Assembly (NCBI RefSeq): GCF_958298935.1
Contig: NC_084927.1
Location: 16,210,001-16,274,000, forward strand
Origin: Phragmites australis
Taxonomy: Eukaryota; Streptophyta; Magnoliopsida; Poales; Poaceae
Length of the DNA stretch: 64,000 bases
Reading direction: 5' to 3'
Shown: piece after piece, positions 1 to 12,000 of the stretch
How positions within the stretch are numbered: the first letter of the stretch is position 1
Layout: each line of letters begins with the position of its first letter
The notes under the pieces: generated by a model
What the model saw: only the letters and a program-made list of their open reading frames with translations
Database searches by the model: none
Told to the model about the DNA's origin: nothing
Made by a program: the position numbers and the translations under genes

Positions 1-3000
1 TAACGCCACATGTGCAAGCTTGCTGCTTTACTTCAGACGTGGTGCTCCCATCATGATGAGGATCTTTAGCAAGTTTAGCTTTTTTCCGAGTAACCATCTC
101 GGTGTTTGCAATTTCTGACTGCCTTCTGAGTTTTTTTACTGTACTTTTGGATATAACTTTCTGCTCATATACTGATACTGCTGAAGGCATACCAGGCTTT
201 TCATCAGAATCAATGTCTTTGCTTTCATCCTTAATCTGTGATGATGATTCTGGAAAATAGGGGCAGTATTAATAACACTATCATTAACAGAAACAATGTT
301 CTAAAAAGCGCTAGGCAAGCGACAGCGTGGCGCCTACTGGGAGTGATAAGGCGGACACTTTTAAAATAGTGAACAGAAGTGTTAAAAATAACAGATTGAT
401 AGGTATGACTGTTAGAAATTATCCATCACTAGAAGCAAGTGCATGGAGTTAAGGGAGGTTGTCGTATAAATTAGGTTAAATCGGCTTTGTGACATTTATT
501 GGCATTTGCTGGTGGACACCGCGAAGTCAATATTACACTGAGTGACACTACAAAATTGCAGACATTTCCAGAGCTGTTAGGATAAACACCAGCCGAGAGG
601 ATAGCCGGGCGGCATTGGCTACTAGGGGAGGGACTGGACTATAGATTGGGGAGACTTAGAAATATTGGGGGAGACTAGATTAATTCTTCATGCTTCGTTT
701 GATCTAGGTGCAATGCCACATATATATAACCGGCTAGGGAGTATCCCAGCCAGCATACAAGTCCCAATTCAAACCCACTTCTATCTCTGAACTCTATCTC
801 TAATTCTTATCCTGATTTAAACTAACTAATCCTATCTTATCTCCTAAACCGAATTGATTTAAACCAAACTGGACTCTTATCTCTAAACCGGACTGATTTT
901 ATCTCCTAAACCGACTAGACTTCCTCTTCTAAACAGTAATCCTTCACATAACAAGAGCACTGTCCATTAAAATACTAATTTGCAAAATTTTGGAGGGGCA
1001 TGGGGGGAGGTGGGAGGTGTTGCAAATTCATATTTTCTCATGGATACGGATCACTTCTGTGTGTCAGTGCAGTTAAGATCCCATCCAAATGGGGCCTGTC
1101 TAAAATAGTAAAAAATGACTTCTCCACAAGTCTTTATTTTTCTGGAAAAAGTCCACTTTACTCCCCTAAACTATTTCACCGGCTGTGTGTTCCAGGAAAT
1201 GACCCTGATTTCATTAAGTCACTCATTGAATTGACTTTGCAATGCCCTCCAGCGATCAGTAGTTAGAAAACAAAACCTTGCTGCACTGCATCCAACTGTT
1301 CAAGAAAGAAGACAGGATACAGCACTGTCATAGTGTCATGAAGCTTCATACCTATGAATATGTGTCTATAAACTGTCCACATTTCTATGCAAAACAGAGT
1401 CATAAGAGTGGCAGACAAGTTCAAATGCAAAAACTCAACCATGCACCCTGCTGAGGTACGACCACTGAACTGTTCTGCCACCTCAACATTTAGTAGAAGA
1501 AACAAATATGGTAATGGAATAAAATGGGTTGCATCAGAACGAAGTATTAAAAACACTAGCAGTTTGAAAATAAACAATATAGTATAAGATAAAACTGACC
1601 GGATTCAACAATTGAAGAAGGTTGAAGGATATTCACAGATAGATCAGCTAATGTATGTAATGCATCTAGAGCTGAGCTTTCATCTGCAAAACAAGGGCAT
1701 ATGGAAGGTTTGCACGTATAGATGGAATGAAAGCAAGAATCCAACAGGTTGACCTTACAATTTATCCAGCATCACACAAAAGTATAACATTATAAAAACA
1801 ATAAATTCTCAATCAGGCCATTTGCATAGCAGCAAACTCTTTTGAGTGTGATAAGTGACAACTGATAACAATGTATGGTTCTATTTATGTTTCCCATGTG
1901 AGAGATATCAATAAATATAATTTTATAGTGCGTCAAACCAATTAGAGACGGCGAATATTCTGAAACAGATTGTTTTATGAGATCATTCTGAAACAGAAAT
2001 TGATGATGACAAAGATGGTATAGAACATATTTATTTTTGTATTCCAAAAATTGAGAAAATTTTGTACTGCACAGTTTCTAAATGTTTGTCCACCACTCAA
2101 CCTTGATGAAACTTTTGCCTCGCGCTAGAAGAAAGAGTTCTCTTGTCATTACATAATATAGGACATGTTTGCTTTTATGCTTTACATTTCACTTCCACAA
2201 ATTGAGAAAGTACTGTGATGTACAGTCTCAGAAAAACCTACCCCAACTTGATTGGGACTAAAAGGCTTTGTGTTGTTGTACAGTTTCAGAAAAGAAACAA
2301 AACCAATTTATCCATTGTTCAATTTCCAACTTGCTTGGGAAAGAGAACGCTGTTGGCATTCGATAATTCAGTACTGCTCAACAGAAAATAAAATATAAAC
2401 ATTAAATTGCTAGAGTAGTCATACCGCAAAAAAACAGTTGACTTCTTTTATTCGATGTGCTAGATGGCCATGCAGTTTTACTTCCCAATGCCTCCAGCTC
2501 TGATTCCTCTTTAGCCTTTCTCGCACTATGCCCTTCTTCAGTGCCACTGCAAGCCTCTCTGTCATCCTCAAACTGATCACCTTTTTTGTGTGCAGCTTTT
2601 TTCCTCCTCTTCTGAGATCTCTTTACTTTTTTCTGAGACTTACCAGATGCAGCACCTTCGTTAGTCATCAAATAGGATGCACCTTTGGAATAGTCACCAG
2701 TTTCAGCTTCCCTACTTCCTAAGCTACCTTCAGGGTAATCAGCATCCAAATGAAACCCATGCAACTTTGAGCTTCCCATCTCTGAATCAGCATTCTGCAA
2801 ATGCCATACAGGGATCTTGATCGTACAATCACTTTACTAAATGAGTGACTAAGAAAAATAAGAGAAGGCACATATTCTACTTTCTTACATTTCGGTCACT
2901 AGTTTTAACAGGAGACGTGAACATACAATCACCAGATCTTCCAGGTGTTTGAGAAGCCTGAGGTGAGCCTCCCCTTTGACCTACCTCTGCTAGAGCAAGC

Positions 3001-6000
3001 GCAGCTCCATGAGCTCCTTCATCATCACCATTGTTAGCATCTGGTTTTGCTTGTCTATTTGCTACACCCCTGTCATCTCGATGGTACATACTTGCGACAG
3101 GTACTCTTGGAGTCCTTTTTCCAACAGCATGTGGCCTGTTCCCTACAAAAAGGTCTAGAAAGACTTCAAGACCTGAAATCCTCAATCTTATTGTCACTGT
3201 TTGAGGAACACGAGACTACAACATTCTTTTTTATGGTATGGCAGTGTTAGGTTCTAATATCTGATAGAAAGTAAGTTGTTATATCTTAACTTCAGTTAAG
3301 TTCACAAGCATTTAAGAGTTGTTGATATTTGCGGGGAGGGGGGGGGGGGATGCAACCACATATATGGGGCGCAAATATGAAAACGTTTTAAGGAAAAATG
3401 TAAAATAAGTGTTTCGTTTCGGGTGATCTATTTATGGTCCAGGAACAAAATGAATTGTGACAAAAGTAGCTTTGCTAAAAGAGACATAAATCCCATGTGC
3501 AATTGCAAGGCTTGCGGTTGACTCTATTGAAATCAAGACTAGCTGGATTTGAAGCACATAATCTTCAATAGTGCTCTGCTTCTTTCCCCTATTATTATTC
3601 TCAAGAATAAGCATGCAGATGATAAAAACTAACGAACGATGCCTAATAAACAAGGGTTAATTAGATCCATGCCGTTGCAATTTCACCGGTTTTGAAACAT
3701 GCCACTACAAAGTTGGAAATTGTAAACATGCCATCGCGATTTGCTTCTTCTTCGAGATAATGTCATTATGTTACGTTTTTTTGGACCAAATTGCCCATAC
3801 CTCCTTCCTCCTCCCTCCTTATTGTCTTCCTCCTCCTTCCACTCACTCTCTACAAGCAGCTCACCGACCACTTTGGCTTGCTGAAGCTCAGGCTCGCGCC
3901 CCACTTTGATGTGCTCTACACTCGTCGCCGTGCCTTCAACGCATGCACCCACCGCACGCTCGAATCCTTACACCGCTAGGAGTCCTCCATCAACAGATCT
4001 CCCACGCACTCGACCACCTCGATTTAGGGACGTTCCTCGGGTTCATGGTCATAAAGCTCGAGGAGGCGGACGCAATGCCTGCCGAGATGTTGTCCACGCT
4101 CAAGTGTTGCGTTGATCCAATCAAGTTTGTCATGGACACGGTTGCCAACGTGTTCCCGGTGGATGGCCATGAGTTGAAGAACCACGCGGACTTGGCTTGG
4201 GCGTGTGTGTTCATTCTCGAGGCGACCATGCCAACGCTGGCGGACCCAGACCAAGAGATCAGGGTGGCGCAGACCTAGACCTAGAAGATTAGAGCAACCT
4301 AGATCTAAGTGGATCGGGTTCGGGAAGCTCTAGATCTAAGCGGCAGGGAGGACGGTGACGAGGCCGGTGCTGACCATGACACGAGCAGCAACGACAGGGT
4401 CGCCGGACAACTCACTGATGGCAGGACCGCCGCTGCTACCGTTGTCACCCTTAAGAGGGTGTTGCCCCGCTATTACGGCTGAAACGACGACCTCGAGACA
4501 ACGGATTTGTCAAACAATGAGAATATATCGTCTTCGGACATGAGAGCGGGAGGGTAGTGCGGCGAGCAGTCGTCATTGTTGACACTGGTGGTGGTGGGAG
4601 GAGGTGTTCGCTGGAAGCCATGGAGGGGAGTGGAGGATCTCGTTAGCGGTCATGGACGAGAGGAATGAGTTGGGGAATGGGAGAGCTAAGAAGGGAGATG
4701 GGGGTAGTTTGGTCCAAAATTTAACATAATGGCATGGTTACAATTTCGAAAGTGGTCGTGGCATATTTCGAAACTGGTAAAATTGCAATGGCATGTATCT
4801 AAACAATCACTAATATTTTGTTCCCACATTAGCTAGGTAATATAATAACTGATTTCACAAAATGTGAGTATCAAAGAGAGGTTACGGTATTTTGCTCTTG
4901 GGACTGGGTATATCACAGAAAGATGAGTCATAGGTACATGGGAATATCTCAAATTACCTCCAAAACATTTCTTCTTCAACAAAGAAAGGCATCCATAGCT
5001 CGATGAATCAGGCTGAGATTGCAATAAATCAGGGTAACGTGTATCAGATGTTTTAGACACAGATTGAAACTTAGCACAGCCACGCTTCTGTGGCTTCCTA
5101 GAAGCTTTTGGTGAACCATTGCTTTCACAATCACTGTGACTTCCATCCTACAGTTCAGAACAGATGTCCTTGTGAGTATTTTCAATAAATGTAGCGAAAC
5201 GATATAACATTATTCTAGAGTGTAAATCAAGGCTGCTCAAACCGCATATGCCACCACATAAGAAGTAGATCCACCATTCTGTGACACCATTTCAATCAAT
5301 GACACTGAATGCCTGACAATATTTGAACAAGTGCCAAATGTTTCACAACCAATTGAGATTTTAGCATGGAACTAGTAAATACAGGTGACAATTACAATCA
5401 GGTATTTGGAGCTGCCAAGCATTTCAGTACAACTATACTGACGAATGCAACAAACAGTTCTAGATCTTAGAATTTGTTATTGATGCCAAACTAATTACTG
5501 ATTTTGCATATGCCAAAACTCAAAAGAACAGGTTTCTAAGACTTCTCTTATGATACTACTTTTTAGTCAATGCTCACAAAGATGCAAACAGAAAAGAAAA
5601 ATTTCTCATTCAAGCTTCAACTTTTTAAGAACATTCACAATACTTTTCAAGTATTAGAGAAAAGAATTACAGAAGCAGTAGATATAGTAAATAACTAAAT
5701 CTTGAAGTGTATGACCATTTAAAAATTCTTACCAGAATATTGTAGTGATCAGTCATCATCGCTATTAACCCCGCAGCAGTAGCGGTTCCCTCCGGAAGAG
5801 ATAAATATGCCTGGATATGCCCCACATCTAAGTCTAGCACAACAAATCGTATATAGGAAAATACTAATGAAATAGCAGAAAAAATATGAATTCAAGCAAA
5901 TTAAGGTTTGCTACCTAAGTGAGCTGATCTACTGAACTGATCTACCGAAATTTAGGTTATTAAATGGAAAAGTCGGCTATATATAATGTGACCAACCCAG

Positions 6001-9000
6001 TATTTACCTTATTAATGTTGTACAGAGCCTCCACCATTTCAGATGTTCTATCACGGATAGCACCAGCAATCTAGAGAGTGAAATGGAAAATCAGTACATT
6101 GAAAGGAGGTCACAAACTAGATATAAATTTCTCAGGTGATCATGTTGAATGTAGGGCACGTGCAACCACATAAGCGCCTTTCTGTTGTCTGAGTTCTGTC
6201 TAGAGAAGCATAAAACAAACCTTTCTCCAATCTTTTCCATATTTTCTGTAGGCTCCATAAAAGCGCTCGAGCTCATCTTTGCTCCACTGAGACCCAAGCA
6301 TGTCTGAAAACTTTTTCTTCTGCAAGTGAGTTTTTCTTTGATCAATGACCAAGATGAAGTTAAGGTACTGCTAACAACTCGAATGCATTAGCAGTACGCC
6401 AGTACCCGAAACGATGCTTGAAACCGCACTTTTTCCTTGAAAGCATAAGTCTTCTAGAAAAAATTACTATCACTTGACAGTCCACATGATACTACCATAT
6501 CATGTAAACAAGCAGAAGTCGATAATGTTCTTTACAGAATATGAAAAACGAAGAAAAGAAATTGCATGTGAGAAGAAACAATATTGATTTTCGCATATAC
6601 TTACTCGCACTTTACTTTTATGTACATTTGTTTCATCTTTATCCTTCCAATCTTCATTGATTTTGGGATAGCGTTTATTTGCATTTCTCATTTTTCTTGA
6701 TGGGATAAGTCCTTGTGCTGCTGCATGGTCTTTGTGGGGCTGCATCTAGGACATTAGGACAGCATCTAGGACAGCATCTTAGACTAGAGGACAGCATCTA
6801 GGACAGCATCTAGGACAGCATCTAGGACAGCATCTAGGACAGCATCTAGGACAGCATCTTAGACTAGCATCTTAGACTCTCATCTTAGACTAGCATCTTG
6901 GCATATGCTTGGCTGGCCATGGGCCTATAAATATGTATCCCCAACCCCTCAGGTTGGCATGGCATTGTATGAGAAGTGAGAAATAGACCAGAAAAATTTG
7001 CCCCAACTCCTAGTGTCATCCTCTCTATGAGAGTAAGAATTCTGCTACTACCAAGAGTAAGAATTCAGCGACTTACAACTGGTATCAGAGCCTGTTTATC
7101 CTGTAGCCTGAGCATCTCTTGCTCATCTCCCCCCTCAGCCTCGCAGCAGCCCCAGCTAAGAGCAGCAGCAGCCCCGGTTGCTCCTGCTCACTCCTCTCCC
7201 TCTGCACAGACGAGCAGCAGCTCGTCTGAAGCAGCCCTCTCCCCACGCAGCAGCTCTCCCCCGGTAGCGCGTCATGTCCGCAGGGCAGTCTCAGCGCTCG
7301 GTCGCCTCGAGCACGCGGCGTCGGCAGGAGGCCGAACTTGCCGCGGCAGAGGAACGCAAGCGAGCGGCGGAAGAGACCGCTGCGGCGGCGGCAAGGGCGT
7401 CGAGGCTAGCAGCGGCGGAGCTGGCAGCAGCCAGAGCGGAGGCAGAAGCAGCGGCGGCGGCGGATGCAGCGCGTGCGGCGGCAGCGGAGGTCGAGGCTCT
7501 GCGCGGCAGCACCGGCAGCTCCATTTCTGCTGACGACAGCGCCGACGCGGATCTCGAGCTGCCGGAGGCAGAGGCAGCGCGAGAGCGGGCGGCACAGTGG
7601 GCAGCCGCGCACACCCACGAGCGCGGCGGCAGCCCAGACAGGCGCGGACGCGCCGGCGGCGCTCCTGGAGGAGGCGCGCACGCCGGCGGCGCTCCTGGAG
7701 GAGGCGTGCATGGCAACGGTGGCGGACGGGTCGATGGAGAGCGCGGCCTTCACAGGCGGCGTGGCTCTCTCTCCCCGGATCGGTACCGTGGTCACCACGG
7801 TTTCCAGGCTGTTGTCAGGGACGTCGGCCCCGGCGGTGGGTGGCCTACCCTCACTAAGACCAACTATGTTGAGTGGGCTGCGGTGATGAGGGTAAAGCTC
7901 CAGGTGCGGCACATGTGGGAGGCAGTCCGGTACGGCGACGTCGACTACGACCAGGATCGACGGGCGCTGGATGCCCTCATCGCTGCAGTCCCGTCCGAGA
8001 TGCAGTTCTCGCTTACCAATAAGCGGACTGCCAAGGAGGCTTGGGATGCCATCGCTGCGGCACGCATCGGCAGCGACCGCGCCCGCAAATCCACACTGCA
8101 GGCACTTCGCAAGGAGTGGGAGAACCTGGCCTTCAAGCCAGGTGAGGACGTTGATGACTTTGCTCTCTGTCTCAACACTCTGTTGCAGAAGATGGTGCAG
8201 TTCGGCGACGACACCTACGGCGAGGAGAGAGCCGTCGAGAAGCTCTTCCGCTGCGTCCCCGAGAAGTACAAGCAGATGGCTCGCTCGATCGAGTCTCTGC
8301 TGGATCTCTCCACGATGTCGATCGAGGAGGCGATAGGTCGCCTCAAGGTCGTCGACAGCGATGAGCCACAGTCTCTCTCGGGGCCCATCACCACTGGCGG
8401 GAAGCTCCTTCTCACTCGGGAGCAGTGGGATGCCTGCCAGGGTGACCGGAGGAAGGGGGAGCCTTCTTCCACGACAGGCGGCCGCAAGCGTGGCAAGCCG
8501 CGCAAGGCGCGCAGAGACGCCGAGGCCGGGGCGCGAGGACGTGCCGAGGGTGATGCCCGCGGAGGCGCCCAGGGCGGCGCCGCCGGCAAGCACAAGCCGG
8601 CACGAGACGACACCTGCCGCAACTGTGGCCGGCTTGGCCATTGGGCCAAGGACTGTCGTCAGCCACGACGCGGCCAGGCCCACGTCGCACAAGCGGAGGA
8701 GGAGGAGCCGGCTCTGTTCATGGCTCATGCGAGCATAGAGCTACCTCCAGCGGCACCGGCCGCAGCGGCTCTCCTCCACCTTGACGAGCCAAAAGCCCAC
8801 GCCCTCCTCGGTGACGGCTCCGGCAGCGACAAGACTGACGGGTGGTGCCTCGACACCGGCGCCACCCATCACATGACCGGTCGACGGGAGTTCTTCACCG
8901 AGCTTGACTCCAGCGTCCGAGGCTCCGTCAAATTTGGGGATGCCTCCGGCGTGGAGATCAAGGGCGTCGGTTCCGTCATCTTCACCGCCGTGTCTGGTGA

Positions 9001-12000
9001 GCACAGGCTGCTCACCGGAGTCTACTACATTCCCGCGTTGAGGAACTCTATCATCAGCTTGGGACAGCTGGATGAGAACGGTTCGCGCGTGGTGGTTGAG
9101 GATGGAGTCATGAGGATTTGGGATCGCCGTCGTCGCCTTCTTGCCAAGGTAACCAGAGGCACAAATCGACTCTACGTCCTTAACGTGCAGGTGGCACAAC
9201 CCCTCTGTCTCGTCGCTCGTCGGGACGACGAGGCGTGGCAGTGGCACGAGCGCTTCGGGCACCTTCACTTCGAGGCCCTGAAGCGGCTCAGTGCCGCAGA
9301 GATGGTGCGAGGCCTGCCGTGCCTCGACCATGTGGAGCAGCTCTGCGACGTCTGCGTGTTGACGAAGCAGAGGCGACTCCCCTTTCCCCAGCAGGCGAGC
9401 TTTCGAGCCAAGGAGAGGCTCGAGCTTGTGCACGGGGACTTGTGTGGCCCGGTGACACCGGCCACACCGGGAGGACGACGCTACTTCCTGCTGCTCGTCG
9501 ACGACCTCTCCCGCTACATGTGGGTGATGGTCCTCGGCAGCAAGGGAGAGGCTGCGGACGCCATCAGGCGCGCGCAGGCTGCTGCGGAGGCGGAGTGCGG
9601 CCGCAAGCTGCGCGTGCTGCGCACCGACAACGGCGGCGAATTCACGGCGGCTGAATTTGCGTCGTACTGCGCTGACAAGGGCATTCAGCGCCACTACTCC
9701 GCGCCGTACAGCCCGCAGCAGAACGGCGTCGTCGAGCGGCGCAACCAGACGGTTGTGGGGATGGCTCGGGCCCTCCTCAAGCAGAGGGGGATGCCGGCTG
9801 TCTTCTGGGGAGAGGCGGTGGTGACGGCCGTCTATATCCTCAACCGCTCGCCTACCAAGGCGCTCGACGGCAGGACGCCGTACGAGGTTTGGCATGGGCG
9901 CAAGCCGGCGGTCTCCCACTTGCGGGTCTTCGGCTGCCTCGCGTTCGCCAAGGAGCTTGGCTACATCAGCAAGCTCGACGACAGGAGCACTCCGGGAGTG
10001 TTCATCGGCTACGCGGAGGGCTCGAAGGCCTACCGCATCCTCGACCCGAAGACACAGCGTGTGCGCACGGCGCGCGACGTTGTGTTCAACGAAGGGCGAG
10101 GATGGGCGTGGGACAAGGCGGTGGACGACGGCTCGGCTCCAACGTACGACGACTTCACTGTCGAGTACGTCCACTTCGAGGAAGCTGGGGGAGTAGGCAG
10201 CTCTTCTTCGACGAGCGTGTCTACCCCAGTCCCCGAGCCTCCACCGACCCCGGCGCCTGCTACTTCAAAAGCACCACGCTCTCCAGCCAGGACCTCGGCT
10301 GCGATGAGTTCTTCGCCAGCTCCACCACAGCCGGCAACGCCACGCACTCCAGCACCGACAGGCACCTCTCCGGGCACGTCTACTCCAACACCAGCTCGTG
10401 TCGAGCACAGCCCGGTTGAGCTCGCTACTCCGCTCTCTCACGACGAGGAGCGCATCGACGCGTACCACGACGGCGAGCCGTTGCGGTACCGTACGATGGA
10501 GAACCTTCTCGGCGACCAGCCGGTGCCGGGACTGGTGCCTCACGATCTGGAGGCGCAGTTGCACCTTGCGTGTGACGACGGCGAGCCTCGGTCGTTTGCA
10601 GAGGCCGAGAGACACGCGGCATGGCGCGCCGCGATGCAGTTGGAGATGGATGCGGTTGAGAAGAACCGCACCTGGGAGCTTGCTGACCTCCCTCGTGGTC
10701 ACCGAGCGATCACCCTTAAGTGGGTGTTCAAGCTGAAGAGGAATGAAGCCGGCGCCATCGTCAAGCACAAGGCTCGCTTGGTGGCACGAGGTTTCGTGCA
10801 GCAGGAGGGGGTCGACTTCGACGACGCCTTCGCTCCCGTGGCACGGATGGAGTCCGTGCGACTCCTCCTTGCGCTAGCTGCCCAGGAGGGCTGGCGTGTT
10901 CATCACATGGACGTCAAGTCGGCGTTCCTCAACGGCGACTTGAAGGAGGAGGTCTACGTGCACCAGCCGCCGGGATTTACGATCCCCGGCAAGGAGGGCA
11001 AGGTGTTCCGCCTGCGCAAGGCCCTCTATGGCTTGCGACAGGCGCCGAGGGCGTGGAATGCCAAGTTGGATTCCACGCTAAAGGGGATGGGCTTCGAGCA
11101 AAGCCCGCACGAGGCGGCCATCTACCGACGGGGCAGTGGAGGAACTGCTCTGCTGGTGGGTGTCTACGTCGACGACTTGGTGATCACCGGCACCAAGGAT
11201 GCGGAGGTGGCGGCATTCAAGGAAGAGATGAAGGCCACCTTCCAGATGAGTGACCTGGGGCCTCTCTCCTTCTACCTGGGGATCGAGGTGCACCAGGATG
11301 ACTCCGGGATCACGCTTCGACAGACCGCCTACGCCAAGCGCGTCGTTGAGCTAGCTGGGCTCACCGACTGCAACCCAGCTCTCACTCCGATGGAGGAGAG
11401 GCTGAAGCTGAGCCGCGACAGCACGACGGAGGAGGTGGACGCTACGCAGTACCGGCGTCTTGTGGGGAGCCTTCGCTACCTCGCCCACACACGGCCGGAC
11501 TTGGCATTCTCCGTCGGCTACGTTAGTCGGTTCATGCAGCGACCGACGACGGAGCACCAGCAGGCTGTGAAGAGGATCATCCGCTACGTTGCGGGGACTC
11601 TCGACCACGGCCTCTACTACCCTAGGTGCCCTGGGGCGGCCCACTTCGTCGGGTACAGCGACAGCGACCACGCCGGCGACATCGACACCAGCAAGAGCAC
11701 GAGCGGGATCCTCTTCTTCCTCGGCAAGTGCCTCGTTAGCTGGCAATCGGTCAAGCAGCAGGTGGTGGCCCTTTCCAGCTGCGAGGCCGAGTACATAGCG
11801 GCCTCCACCGCTTCGACTCAGGCGCTCTGGCTCGCTCGACTGCTTGGTGATCTCCTCGGCAGAGACACTAGAGCGGTGGAGCTCAGGGTGGACAGCAAGT
11901 CCGCTCTAGCCCTGGCAAAGAATCCCGTCTTCCATGAACGGAGCAAGCACATCCGGGTGAGGTACCACTTCATCCGAGGCTGTTTGGAGGAAGGGAGCAT

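Noticed and set aside
3331..3350. G-run suggesting a structural element near an ALY exon
   Set aside because: Simple homopolymer-like tract in an intron, without partner sequence or spacing that suggests function.
6740..6899. CRISPR-like array of regularly spaced repeats
   Set aside because: Units are contiguous 12-mers without spacers, lie inside an LTR and are duplicated in the other LTR; the context is a plant genome.
7406..10174. Long minus-strand open frames (440 and 477 codons) opposite the copia gag-pol
   Set aside because: They mirror the GC-rich sense ORF, show no domains or sensible composition, and the plus frame carries all the copia motifs.
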